DNA from: Rhizophagus irregularis
Lineage: Eukaryota > Glomeromycota > Glomeromycetes > Glomerales > Glomeraceae
Length of the DNA: 64,000 nt
NCBI RefSeq assembly: GCF_026210795.1
Contig: NC_089452.1
Coordinates: 2,232,001 to 2,296,000, forward strand
Direction of reading: 5' to 3'
Shown here: positions 38,001-50,178 of the stretch, in pieces
Layout of the letters: each line of letters begins with the position of its first letter
How positions within the stretch are numbered: position 1 is the stretch's first letter
Notes under the pieces: generated by a model
What the model saw: the letters and a program-made list of their open reading frames with translations, nothing else
Told to the model about the DNA's origin: nothing
Database searches by the model: none
Program-made: the position numbers and the translations under genes

Positions 38001-39937
38001 AACTTACGCCCTAAATAAAGAAATTAGATAGTTTAAATTATATGTAAATATTATAACAATAAGTAATAATAGAATTAAATAAATAACTTACCAACTATTG
38101 AATAAATAAAGAAATTAGATAGTTTAAATTATATGTAAATATTATAACAATAAGTAATAATAGAATTAAATAAATAACTTATAACTTACGATCTATTAAA
38201 TAAATAAAGAAATTAGATAGTTTAAATTATATGTAAATATTATAACAATAAGTAATAATAGAATTAAATAAATAACTTACGCCCTAAATAAAGAAATTAG
38301 ATAGTTTAAATTATATGTAAATATTATAACAATAAGTAATAATAGAATTAAATAAATAACTTACCAACTATTGAATAAATAAAGAAATTAGATAGTTTAA
38401 ATTATATGTAAATATTATAACAATAAGTAATAATAGAATTAAATAAATAACTTATAACTTACGATCTATTAAATAAATAAAGAAATTAGATAGTTTAAAT
38501 TATATGTAAATATTATAACAATAAGTAATAATAGAATTAAATAAATAACTTACGCCCTAAATAAAGAAATTAGATAGTTTAAATTATATGTAAATATTAT
38601 AACAATAAGTAATAATAGAATTAAATAAATAACTTACGCCCTAAATAAAGAAATTAGATAGTTTAAATTATATGTAAATATTACAACAATAAGTAATAAT
38701 AGAATTAAATAAATAACTTACGCCCTAAATAAAGAAATTAGATAGTTTAAATTATATGTAAATATTATAACAATAAGTAATAATAGAATTAAATAAATAA
38801 CTTACTCCCTAAATAAAGAAATTAGATAGTTTAAATTATATGTAAATATTATAACAATAAGTAATAATAGAATTAAATAAATAACTTACCAACTATTAAA
38901 TAAATTAAGAAATTAGATAGTTTAAATTATATGTAAATATTATAACAATAAGTAATAATAGAATTAAATAAATAACTTACCAACTATTGAATAAATAAAG
39001 AAATTAGATAGTTTAAATTATATGTAAATATTATAACAATAAGTAATAATAGAATTAAATAAATAACTTATAACTTACGATCTATTAAATAAATAAAGAA
39101 ATTAGATAGTTTAAATTATATGTAAATATTATAACAATAAGTAATAATAGAATTAAATAAATAACCTACAATCTATTAAATAAATAAAGAAATTAGATAG
39201 TTTAAATTATATGTAAATATTATAACAATAAGTAATAATAGAATTAAATAAATAACTTACCATCTATGAAATAATTTTTTAAATAAAGAAATTAGATAGT
39301 TTAAATTATATGTAAATATTATAACAATAAGTAATAATAGAATTAAATAAATAACTTACAAACTATTAAATAAATAAAGAAATTAGATGGTTAAATTATA
39401 TGTAAATATTATAACAATAAGTAATAATAGAATTAAATAAATAACTTACAAACTATTAAATAAATAAAGAAATTAGATGGTTAAATTATATGTAAATATT
39501 ATAACAATAAGAAATAATAGAATTAAATAAATAACTTATAACTTACGATCTATTAAAGAAATTAGATAGTTTAAATTATATGTAAATATTATAACAATAA
39601 GTAATAATAGAATTAAATAAATAACTTACCATCTATGAAATAATTTTTCAAACAAATAAAGAAATTAGTTGGATTGAACTGTACAAATAATATAAATATA
39701 GATATCATATAACTTACACCCTGTAGTATTATTAATTATTAATTAGTTAAATATAAAGATAATATAAAAGTAATTATTGTAAATTATATATATATTACTT
39801 ACAATCTAGTTATTTAAATTAAGAATATAATTAGTTGAATTATATAAAATATTAAATATGAATTGTTTATAAATAAAAACTTAATATTTCAGCTTGTTTG
39901 ATATACCTTCAATATTTTGGTCCATTTGTTGGTCCAT
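35096..39937 (-). CDS. Protein kinase gene with a 5' array of single-codon micro-exons (39-exon model)
   Basis: Splice model: exon 1 39907-39937 (ATG, ends in phase 1); 32 exons of 3 nt from 39803-39805 down to 37015-37017; a 1-nt exon at 36931; then 36581-36860, 35622-36504, 35417-35542, 35205-35336 and 35096-35106 (stop TAA). The sum is 1,560 nt, open throughout, 519 aa. The kinase domain has EGGFGTIY (Gly loop), VVILKCPKN (Lys), HCDFHDGNIL (catalytic loop), ISDLGLCQP (DLG for DFG), MAPEVLRGK and DIYSFSMIMWELTSG: a serine/threonine or TKL-type kinase of the class expanded in Rhizophagus. An acidic loop (DKEDEEVEENEEDEDDEDDE) sits before the Lys. The Gly-loop exon has no Met upstream, so a 5' exon is required. 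The kinase exons are near certain; the micro-exon part is a hypothesis. Confidence 0.72.
35205..35760 (-). repeat. Triplicated C-terminal exon of the kinase gene
   Basis: The segment SKKLNEILESE...NDLRSLG occurs at the end of the main kinase exon, again in the exon 35417-35542, and again in 35205-35336. Each is followed by a GTATAT or GTATGT donor and preceded by a TTAAAACAG acceptor. The duplicated exons are 126 and 132 nt, multiples of three, both in phase 1, so all three can be spliced in series or used alternatively. The last short exon adds DEN and the stop. This duplication pattern is independent of the 5' micro-exon array. Confidence 0.8.
36931..39806 (-). repeat. Tandem intron-like repeat array, 84-104-bp units
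   Basis: About 30 units share the core GTAAGTTATTTATTTAATTC ... CTAATTTCTTTATTTAG on the minus strand. Each unit looks like a complete intron: GTAAGT donor, a CTAAT branch-like site 14-20 nt before the end, and an AG acceptor. Between each AG and the next GTAAGT lie exactly three bases: ATT, GGT, ATG, ATC, TTT, TTG, GGA, GGC, CGA or CTT. The outermost units (39718-39805 and 37015-37102) have diverged intron bodies but keep the 3-nt spacing. One donor is GTAGGT (39164-39169). The most common period is 84 bp. It is not CRISPR-like. Confidence 0.9.
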
Positions 39938-42149
39938 TACTATATCAAAATTATATCTAATTGGAAAAGATAAAGTAAATATTTTTTTTTCTTTTTTTTT
40001 ATTATTGAGCGCCTTTATTAGTATAAATAAATATGGTAACAATATTTATGCAAAATACATTATGTGCAAAAACGGTGATCACAAGTACAAGCATTGCATC
40101 ATTGCGTATATGACAAACAAATGTAACTGGTTAATCATTTCATCTTAGGTAGCTATTAAGCACCAATGAAATGATTATCATTCATTTTTATATAGTTTGC
40201 TTATTTTTATTTTTATTTTTATTGTATTATTTTATTATAGCACCAAAACAAAAAAAAATAAATTATAAATAGTTTATAATGTTAGATATTAAAATAAAAA
40301 ATTTAATTTATGATTTGTTAACCTTAAGATGCATCTATGTAATAAAACAACAATCTGATGTTTCCCACTATAAAATTTTTGAAATAAAATATAAAGTTAT
40401 AAAAAAAAAGCACTCCAGTTAAAGTGCGTGGTTATGGTGTTATATTTGAATTTCAGCCACCTCCTTTTTACAAATATAAAATCGTGTTTCCTAATGGCTA
40501 AATTTTTGCAATTTTCAAATTTTGTCCTACATTACACTTATCATTTTACGTTAAAATTATGAATTGTTATATTTTTCAAAATTTTAATTAATAAATGCTT
40601 GACAATTCAGGCTAAAATTAAGTCATATAGGTGAAAATTTTTGGGTAATGCTGGGGTCATACCCCATACGATCAACTGGTACTTATATTTATATTTTTTT
40701 TTGGGTGAAAATTGTGGGATAAGAAATAATGCTAGAGGCTGTGAATCCCTGATAATTGATTACTAATGCTAATATTTTTTTATCATTCTAAACAATAATG
40801 ATCAAAACAATCAAATTCCTTGTATATGTGAATATTCACATACATATGACCAATAATATTGGCAAAACTAATTAATTTGCAGATGAAAAATAACTTTATC
40901 AACAGTAACTATTGCCAATTTCATGTGATTATCATTTTTTATTTGTTTTGTTTGTTGTTTACATTACAAATGCAATAAATAATAGTTTTTTTTATACTAA
41001 ACAATAATATTTAAACAATTAAATTTCTTGTATAGTATGTGAATATTTACATATGTATATTAGTAAAACCAACTAGGAAACAGAACATATGCGCCAATTC
41101 ATGAAATTGGCCAAATTTAAAATTTTCATAAAAATTTAGCTATTTGACAGGAATTATGTTTCACAAACATGTTCATATGATCCAGTTTTATCAGAAAATA
41201 AAAAAAAAATTTTAAACTATATTCAAAACCAACAATAATAACTACTTCTTTTCTCAATTACTTTTCAATTACTTTTCAATCACTTTTTCGTTAAATAAAC
41301 TAAAAAAGTTTGTAAGCATATACAGTGGTTATTTCTTAACCAGCAATAAAAGAAAAAAATTAATACTTTCTATTCATAGGAATAAATTATTTTTTTTTTA
41401 TTTTTAACTTTAGTTCTTTTTTTTTCTTTGTAGAAATATGTATAAATATAAGTGTAAGTTTAGATATAGGATTTTTGAAGAGTTTTTCTTTTTTTAAATA
41501 AGCTAATTTTATACTACTTATCTTTCATCTTTTTTAAGATTTTTTTATTAGTTTTATTCCATTGATGTCTTAAATAGCAAGTAAAATCTTTTAAATAAAG
41601 TGAAAGGAATTCAAGACTCTTTTATAAAACATTATTTGGTAAGAAATACAATTTTTGAAAATTTTTATGACGAATTTTATGCCAGTGACTTAATCGTTAA
41701 TTACTCAGTATACATGCATGCTAAACGAATGATTTTATATTTATTTAAAAGGTCGGAACTTGCTTTATCTTATAATCAAAGATTATTCAGATTGGATCAT
41801 TACATATGGAAATATTAACAATTAAATTCAAAAATTGGAAATAAGTGTATTGGATGTATTTATTCGGCAACTAGTGATTCGAATTTTACGATTTTGGGTT
41901 CATTAGATAGATCTTGACATCCTCTTTCAAATAGATATAAATCCATTCGTCTAGCTTATATATACGTTAAGTTATTTGCATTTTTGTCACAAGAATTTTG
42001 TTCTGATTTTTAATTTTTATATTAAAACTAGAATATGTGATTTGCCGGGGGACTTCATCCCCCAAATATAGCATTTATAATTAAAAAAATTCTTTGATAT
42101 AAATAAATTGAATTGTGTGTAAAATATTACTGAATAATAAAATTTTATT
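39938..42149. other. AT-rich intergenic region
   Basis: Contains the probable promoter of the kinase gene (upstream of 39937 on the minus strand) and otherwise no supported gene. A frame at 41600-41818 starts with GTG and shows no domain. GTGAATATTCACATA at about 40828 and GTGAATATTTACATA at ~41039 sit in two related ~120-bp stretches (40770-40860 and 40975-41070), a diverged duplication. Confidence 0.45.
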
Positions 42150-42159
42150 ATAATTAGAC

Positions 42160-42440
42160 CCTATAAAAAATCATGTTTTTAATAATGTTTTATCCAATTT
42201 TTTTTTAAAAATAATGTTTCTAATCTATATAGGGATACGAAAAAATGCACAATTCCATATCACAAAAATGCATCATTTGCATGATTTGACCATAATTTAT
42301 GCTAAATTTATATTGATTTGATCACAGAAATTATGTAATTTAAGCATAGAATTTACACGATTTGGTTAATGAATTTACTGCTTAAATTACAATTATTAAT
42401 ATTAGTTGCATTATATGAATTTGATTTTAATAATATTTTA
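42160..42440 (-). repeat. Dispersed repeat, copy B
   Basis: Inverse-oriented relative of 6900-7197: AGACCCTATAAAAAATCATG at the left edge, then GGGATACGAAAAAATGCACA and CACGATTTGGTTAATGAATT. Divergence is considerable, so the family is old. Ends shared by the two copies suggest the boundary at AGACCCTATAAA. Confidence 0.6.
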
Positions 42441-42597
42441 TTAAATTATTAAATCAAATATAAAAATAAAAAAAAATCCCTAGTATCATGTGATTATAAT
42501 TAGCCAATGATATAAATTAATTCTTATGATTTAAAATAGTGACATAAGTTGTAATAAGTGTTTTAAAGTTAATACAGCTACAAAAAAATGAAATCTT

Positions 42598-43206
42598 ATG
42601 AAAATTAATATTCAAGTAGTTTCAACCCGCCTGAACAACTTTCAATTAATAAATGAAGTTGATTTCATTTGTCCAAAGTGGAGATATTACACTCTAAATT
42701 ATAAAAACATAAAAGAGAGTTAATATAATCAAGAAAAATGCAATTTTCTTTAAGCACTACACCTACATTCATGAAAATTAATATTCAAGTGGTTTCAACT
42801 CACCTGAACAATTTTCAATTAATAAATGAAGTTGATTTCATTTGTCCAAAGTGAAGATATTACGCTCTAAATTAAAAAAAACAGAAAAGAGAGTTAATAT
42901 CATCAAGAAAAATGCAATTTTCTTTAAGCACTACACCTACATTCATGAAAATTAATATTCAAGTGCTTTTAACCTGCCTGAACAACTTTCAATTGATAAA
43001 TAAAGTTGATTTCATTTGTCCAAAGTGGAGATATTACGCTCTAAATTAAAAAAATAGAAAGAGAGTTAATATCATCAAGAAAAATGCAATCTTCTCCAAG
43101 CACTACACCTACATTCATGAAAATTAATATTCAAGTAGAATCAACCCGCCTAAACAACTTTCAATTAATAAATAAAGTTGATTTCATTTGTCCAAAGTGG
43201 AGATTA
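42598..43206. repeat. ~173-bp satellite, 3.5 copies
   Basis: ATGAAAATTAATATTCAAGT begins units at 42598, 42771, 42945 and 43117 (periods 173, 174, 172). The last copy is cut off at about 43206 (TTGTCCAAAGTGGAGAT). Each unit contains CACTACACCTACATTC and GAAGTTGATTTCATTTGTCC. The copies are ~90% alike by eye. No frame is open through the units. Period is near nucleosome length. Confidence 0.88.
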
Positions 43207-44410
43207 TAGTGTATTTGGAAAAGAAGTTTAATTTAAAAAGTTTTATATAAAAAAAATGTAATATAAAAATTAAGAACTGAGTTGACAAAAATTTGAAATA
43301 ACATGAATTGTAAATTAATTCCTTCATTAATTATAAGTCAAGTAGTTTAAAAATAAAAATAGTAAGAAAAAATATTTTTTATGAAATATCACATTATTTT
43401 CTAAAAGAAATACACTTATAAATTTAATTTGTAATTATGTAATATCCAAATATTTAATCTTACAAATAGAAAAAATTGTAAAAAAAATTTATGATGTTTT
43501 ATAAAAAAAGAAAAAATTTTAAATTTTTGAAAAAAAATTTCGTCTAACACTTTTTTAATTGATTATCACAAGATCTGCATGATCATCTACACGTTTTTAA
43601 TTTTTTTAACGAAAAAGAAATATATTTGAAACTTTATTTATTTCTTTGAAAATCAATAATGATCAACAAAATTAAATACAAATATAAAACTTATTGTTTG
43701 ATGCCGCAAGTTAATATGTAGTAAAAGTGGCACAAAAATGAATATTTTGTAATTTTATTCTAATGATATCAAAGAAGCAATATTGTAATAGCTATAGCAA
43801 TTTTTTTTTTTTTTTTACTGGTTAAACAAAAAAAACTTTATTATTAATATTTTTGGAAATTTATATAAGACAAATCTTATATGAGTATGCAGAAATAACG
43901 TGTAAGGTTAACCTAAGAGGTGATAGGGAAAAATATCTCAAAGATAACTACAAGGTAACTACTTCTATCGGCGAGTTGGCAGAAGGTGTATTTACTGTAT
44001 ATCTAATTTTTATCTTACTGCCATCTCCTTTTTCTGACATCAAGGGCGGAATCTAATCTATTGATATCCTATTGATATCTGATTGTTAATATTTCATCGT
44101 AATATTTTAATATAATTTCAATAGTGATAATTTTTATTGTAAGCCACTTTTTAATAGAACACAATTTATGAATTTGAATGATTAATACTATTGAATCAAT
44201 TTCCCCACAATAACTCTTAATAAAAATCGTATACATATAAACAATACAAATAAAGAAAATAAATAATATATAAAAATATAAACAATAATAAAATAAATAG
44301 ATATAATAATACTTCATATGTAAATATAATCAATATCTTCTATTAAGTTAAACTGATGTACACAAATCAGTGGTTGTATATCGGCATAAATCGGCACGCA
44401 ACATCGGCAA
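43207..44410. other. AT-rich non-coding DNA
   Basis: No gene is supported. The frame 43853-44056 lacks an ATG start and a domain. A few non-AT-rich bases around 43905-43990 (GTTAACCTAAGAGGTGATAG) may be a remnant of something older. Confidence 0.45.
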
Positions 44411-45112
44411 ACAAATGTATAATCATGTATTCTTCCAAAGAAATTTTCCTAATTCTTCGGAATTCTACACAATCCGAAGAAAAAATTTTTACCCCTGAGA
44501 ATCACCATTTTTGGATTAAGTTCGTGATGCATATGTAGAAAACTAAGTACCTGCATTATAATAAATCTATCAGATTTCAGTATATAGTATAAAAAATAAA
44601 ACAACGATAAATCTAACATTAAAGATTTATCTGATTTTCTTTTAAAGTTCTATTTTACAAAATTCCTAATAGCTAATAACCGAAAAATGTCCCTTTTTTA
44701 GCATTTATAACACGTTAAAATGACAAATTTTCAACCCGTTTCTTACAAAAATTCTCACAATTCCGTCATAATAACGAAATGACAATATTCTATAACATGT
44801 TAACAAATTTGTATCGTGTGGGGCGAACTGAAAGAGTTTCGAATTTTGGAAATTCTAGTTCCGAATTTCACAGTTTTTTCTTGTAGTTCCTTTTTATGCA
44901 GGATATAAAATAATAAATTTAATAACTAACAAAAGGTTTAATGCGAAAAATTTATTCAATTTTGAAAAATGATAGTGTTTATTAGTTATTAAGTCACGGG
45001 TTCAATCCAAAAATGGTGATTCTCAGGGGTAAAATATTTTTTCTTCGGATTGTGTAGAATTCCGAAGAATTAGGAAAATTTCTTCGGAAGAATACATGAT
45101 TATCACAAATGT
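44411..45112. mobile_element. Inverted-repeat element (686 bp) with 8-bp target duplication
   Basis: ACAAATGT at 44411-44418 and 45105-45112 flank arms of ~97 bp that are inverse copies (left: ATAATCATGTATTCTTCC, AATTCTACACAATCCGAAGA, CCCCTGAGAATCACCATTTT). The right arm is 45001-45104. The ~490-bp middle has no ORF. An 8-bp duplication suggests hAT or another 8-bp superfamily, but the termini do not match the hAT YARNG start, so the assignment stays open. Confidence 0.75.
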
Positions 45113-45119
45113 ACTGAAA

Positions 45120-46690
45120 TCATACCGAATCATCATACAACATCATGCGCAAGATTTCACCCAACCAAATTATTTGTAAATTTCCTTCAGTATTTTGAAT
45201 AATTTTAATAATTAATTTTGGTAATAAAATATTTATCAAATTTATATTATTTTCAATTGTTAAATCTAAATAATTAATAGTTGTTGAATGTTTCATAATT
45301 GCTTGATAAATTAATATATCATCATCTTCTATCATATAAAAAATTTTTATATATTTCACTTTTAATTGTGACAATTAATTTTGAGAGTTCAATATTTGAA
45401 TTTGTATATATGATGATAAATTTTTGAATAAATTTACATATCTGAGCCAATTTATTAAAAAGTAATGGATTATCATTACTTTTACATTGTAATTCTTGAA
45501 ATCCTGATTTCTGCTTCTGGATATTTATAAAATGGTTGTAAAATTCCAATAATATCCAAAAATTTAATATTTGAACATTTAATAATGAAAATCATTATAA
45601 AAATGAAAAATTTCATCATAAATATTACTTCCATTTTTAAAATAAATTCTATGTTTATTGCCCCTAATTGTATAACCAGATGTAAATCTAATTTGATTTC
45701 CCCGATTTCCTCTATTTTTTTTCAATTGCTTCTAATAAAAGTTTTTTGTTAAATTTATTTCATTGTAAATTTCCCATGATTTCATAAACTTTTTATGACA
45801 AACTATACACTTGCAAAGTTATAAGTATTATATTTACCAGGTAAGAGTTGGTTTTCAAGTTATGAAGTTTTACAGATTTCCATCGATTTTCTTTTTATGC
45901 AAAAAGTTGTCTTAAAAGTTATACTTTCGAACAAAAATATTACTTTTATTTAATTATATAAAGCTAAACAAATGCTAATTAAGTGTTTTTTTCATTTATA
46001 TTTTAATAGGTTTAAGTTTTATTGAACAAACTATATATTTCACATAATTTATGCTTTAATTAGTATTATGTATATTTAAATGGTTATAACCATGTATAGT
46101 CATGTCAGATTAAGATAATTTTAAAGTATTAGGACAAGCTTTGTTTGTTCTTTCAGAATATTAAAAATTATTTAAATTAAATCACAGGAAACATAGTTAT
46201 TAATTTTTAAAATTGTACTTTTTTTCTTTTTTTTTTTCGTTCGAAATTAATCACGTGATACAGTTAATTTTATTGGCCATCAATAATTTCTCACGCGTCG
46301 TAACAATAATTTTATTTGCTTTTAATGTTGATCATCACGTGAAAAATCTGAAAACCCGATTTCCTATGATAACATGATGAAAATTAGGGGTGTCGCACTA
46401 AATTGAAAACAGCGATAATAATAATTTCTTGATTCTTTTGATAAATGTAATAAAATAATATTTAAAAGTAATTTTGAATTTTTAAAAAAAATTTCTTCAT
46501 TATTTATTTTTGATAATATAAACCAAGGATCTTTCCAAATTATTGGTATTACTATTCTACACCATATTCTATTAACTAATAAACATGAGAATAAAGAATT
46601 ATGTTTATTCTCATATAATTTTTCAATTGTTAAAGTAAGACAATCTTGATTGAGAATTATTTTTCGTTTAAAATTTATTATTTATTATGA
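45120..46690 (-). pseudogene. Decayed F-box protein gene
   Basis: Minus strand from ~46690: DCLTLTIEKLYENKHNSLFS, CLLVNRIWCRIVIPIW and KDPW follow the F-box pattern of the large Rhizophagus family. Further down (45120-45660) come CSNIKFLDI, ELQCKSNDNPLLFNKLAQIC and NINLINILLPKLI, resembling the C-terminal region of the same family. Stops, frame changes and about 700 bp of unrelated AT-rich sequence separate the pieces. The gene is therefore a pseudogene, possibly split by an insertion. The MITE at 44411-45112 lies just after its 3' end. Confidence 0.5.
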
Positions 46691-47472
46691 ATTATATCGT
46701 ACTTATACCATACATATATATATTAAAAGGAATAGTATTTGGATGTTATTAGGATGAGGCAATAAGCACAAATTATGACGAAACTTATAGAAACAAACAA
46801 GTGTCGTTGTTTGAGACGATCATTTCGCGATTTAATCTAAATATTCGTGATTTTTTTTATGCAATGACTAAAATGTAATTATGTAATTATGTAATTACAC
46901 TATCCCGTTTCATTCTTTTTCTCATAATTTATTTTCTATATATTAAAGGTAAAGACGGAATATTCGATGTCATTAACGTTAACAATAACAATTATTACAT
47001 GCAGCTATACCACCTTAAAAAAGGATGATTTTTAATTACCAACCAGTTATGATCTGCATGGATCTAGGTAGTAACAGAAAGAAAAATGAGGATCGGTTGA
47101 TTAGTGATGAAGTAATATAACGATATATAACGGTAAAAGTGTATACAGTCAAACTTCGATGTACCGATATTCTATATACCGATAAATGGTCTGTACCGAT
47201 AAATTTCAATTATCCCGTTTCATAATTAATAAAAAAATCTTGTTATACCGATATTATATAGAGTTTCACGATGTAACATGTAACGATACTTTTTCTTTGT
47301 CCCTTTATAGTAATTGTATAATAATATGTACCGATAATCTAAGTTACACCAGCATGTGACTAAACTTTTTTGCTTTTTAAACACTTTTTTGAAGCATGTG
47401 CCATTTTTAAAAGATGTATTTAATTAAAGAATTGATTAATCAAAAAGATACTTTTCGCGTTTTACACAAATC

Positions 47473-48935
47473 ATGCCTCAACAAAAAAGAAGAAAAGATG
47501 TTCAAGATTTTTCTCAGACAAAGAAAAGAGTTGTGTTAACACATGCACAGAAACATCAACTCTGTTTGGACTATGAACAAACACCACGACCTACTCAAGA
47601 AGAACTTGCTGTTATATATAAAATTAAGCAAAACACCGTCTCAGATATTTTAAAAAAAAAAGACAAGTGGTTGCTTGTAGATCCTGATTCAGAAGAAGCA
47701 AACAAACAGAGAGAAAGACCACCTTGCTTTCCTCAAGTAGAAGAGGCTCTTGCGTTATGGGTAACTAATGCACTTTCTGCAGAGATTGTAATTAATGGTG
47801 ATATTTTACGTGAAAAAGCAAAAATTTTTGCAAGGGGGTTTGAAATTGATAATTTTGTGGCTTCTACTGGATGGATAGATAAATTTAAACAGCGTCACCA
47901 TTTAAAGGAATATGTTAAATGGGGTGAAGCAAAAAGTGCACCGCTAGAAACGTTAGAAGAAGAAAGAAGAAAATTACGCGAAATTATTAAAAATTATGAT
48001 TTGAATGATGTTTTTAATTGTGATGAAACAGGTAATCATTATAAATTTCGCCAAAAAATAACAAAATAATATCTAATATTTTATTTTATTTATTATAGGA
48101 TTATACTGGGACCTTGAACCTTCAAAAACGTTAGCAAAAGGTCCACTTTCTGGAAAAAAAAAATCCAAAAAGCGGGTAACTCTCCTCCTTACATGCAATG
48201 CAACTGGAACTGAAAAATTAAAGCCACTCTTTATACATGCATATCAAAATCCACGAATATTAAATGGAAAAAAAAGGAGGAATTACCAGTTAATTATTAT
48301 TGGAACTCAACCGCCTGGATGCAAGTTTCAATATGGAATGATTATCTTATGAAGTTGGATACACAAATGCGGTTGCAGCATCGCAACATTCTTTTACTTG
48401 TTGACAATGCTCCAGTACATATAATAAATGAAAATACAAATTTAACAAATGTGGCTGTGCATTATTTGCCACCAAATACTACAGCTCATTTACAGCCTTG
48501 CGATGCAGGAATAATTAATTCATTTAAGGTAAATAATACTTCTTATTAATTTGCAAATAAAATATATTTTGCAAAGTAAATTCTAATTTTATCAATTTTT
48601 TAATAATTTAGACGCAGTATCGAAAATTACTTGTTAGAAACAGAGTTGAAGCATATGAAATTTCACAAGAATTAAATAAGGCAGTCATTCTTTTAAACAT
48701 CTATGATGCTATTAATTTTAGTAAAGATGCATGGAATGCTGTAAGTCAACAGACAATTTTTCACTGTTGGCAGCATACAAAAATTCTTCCACTGGGTGAT
48801 TTGGATGAAACAGATAACGAAATTGGTGGTTATGATGAACAAGTAATTCGTGATAAATTGGCATTGCAAGATCTAATTTATGAGCTCCCGTTTAATGATC
48901 TTATCATATGGGCGGATGAGAAAAATTGGGCCTAA
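47473..48935 (+). pseudogene. pogo/Tigger-like transposase (CENP-B HTH, DDE), frameshifted
   Basis: Exons 47473-48031, 48099-48528 and 48612 onward are joined by GT-AG introns. The N-terminus is a CENP-B/psq-type HTH (LTHAQKHQLCLDYEQTPRPT; EELAVIYKIKQNTVSDILKK), followed by a second HTH (EKAKIFARGFEIDNFVASTG; WIDKFKQRHHL). DDE residues: FNCDETG, LLLVDNAPVHI and PCDAGIINSFK. An A8 run at 48267-48274 shifts the frame by one base just after KNPRILNG-type sequence (PRILNGKK), so the copy is inactive or the assembly has a homopolymer error. Beyond 48909 the frame enters the inserted element. Confidence 0.8.
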
Positions 48936-49266
48936 TTTTATGTCACCATATTCTTTTGTGTGTAACATAGATCATAGGATCTGGTGGCTTAGCGAATTAT
49001 TGTAAATCACAAAATAGGGTGTTTTCGGGACTTTAAAAACGATTTTGAATATTAACGATACTAAGCAACCCATCAACTATATAAGGAACCCATCAGTAAA
49101 TTTTATAGTAAGCAACTGAGTTTAATATCATGTTACTTTAGCCTAAAAAAGACCTTTTTTTTATTATAAACTACGTTAACTAATTTTTTTGGGTTAATTA
49201 TTTCTTTTTTTAAAAAAAAATAAAAATATGTTAACAATGTTGACTCTAAATAATACGCCTTGCAAC

Positions 49267-49779
49267 ATGTTGGAATGTAAAATGTGTGAACAGATTTATA
49301 AATGACATTCAAGCTTAGCTAAACATGAAAAATTCATTAAAGATGCTAATACTATAAAGCCAACAATATATGATTTGCCTGAAGGAGCAATTGAAGAGAC
49401 GCGAAAAATGATAGTTTATCATATAAAAGAAAGACTGAAACAGCATTCAAGACATGCTGGAAATGTTCACATTATGGTTAATTGCACGGAGAGTCAGTTT
49501 TTTGGTGTTTTCAAGGGGTATATACATAATTATTATCCAAGAACGGGAAATTATAAATGTATATTTAAAGGCGTTGATACTTACTCTACTTTATCACTTA
49601 TATTGAGAGATGACAATTGGGGTGCTAAATATTTTTCACAGCATCAGAAAACATTTGTTTTATCATACCAACTACCATCAAATCCAAATGATCCTGATCC
49701 TCTTCGAGAACCAGATCCTCTTCAAGAATTCGATCCTCTTCAAGAGCCAGATCCTCTTCAAGAACTCGATCCTCTTTAA
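49267..49779 (+). pseudogene. C2H2-type zinc-finger protein with in-frame TGA
   Basis: From the ATG at 49267 the frame gives MLECKMCEQIYK, a TGA at 49303-49305, then HSSLAKHEKFIK, which together look like one C2H2 finger broken by a nonsense codon. The same frame continues (PEGAIEETRKMIVYHIKERL; HIMVNCTESQFFGVFKGYIH) to a C-terminal tandem of DPLQEPDPLQE-type 6-codon repeats and a TAA. The apparent start at 49375 is a TTG. The protein could be a DNA-binding subunit of the inner element. The family beyond the finger is not recognised. Confidence 0.5.
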
Positions 49780-50178
49780 GATCAAACTAAAAAAAGACGG
49801 ATTCACAAACCAAAACCTGTACAAATTATTATTGGATGGAGAAAAAAAATAAAATCAGACGTGCATAATATTAATTATTCATCAGGATTTATTTTCATAA
49901 ATTTTACAGTTTCACGTATGAGAATTGTTAGATGAACATGGGAAAGGGTGATGATAATAAAAATTTATAAGATAAAATAAATAGAAAAAAAATTAAATTT
50001 ATTTTGTAAACATAATATTATTGTACATATATAAATAAAATTATATTAAAAATTAAGTTTTTACGGCTTTGCTTTTTAAAAAATTATTTTTCATATAAAT
50101 ACTTTTTCTACAAATTTTAATTTTACATAATTATTTAAATAAACATTAAGTTTTAAATTGATGATTTTTTTCGTGCCT

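Noticed and set aside
36931-39806. CRISPR-like array
   Set aside because: Units are nearly identical over their whole length with no unique spacers, and the only variable part is the 3-nt triplet plus a few flanking bases. The organism is eukaryotic.
43853-44056. 67-codon ORF
   Set aside because: Starts with TTG, no domain, in AT-rich sequence; the least AT-rich part is too short to judge.
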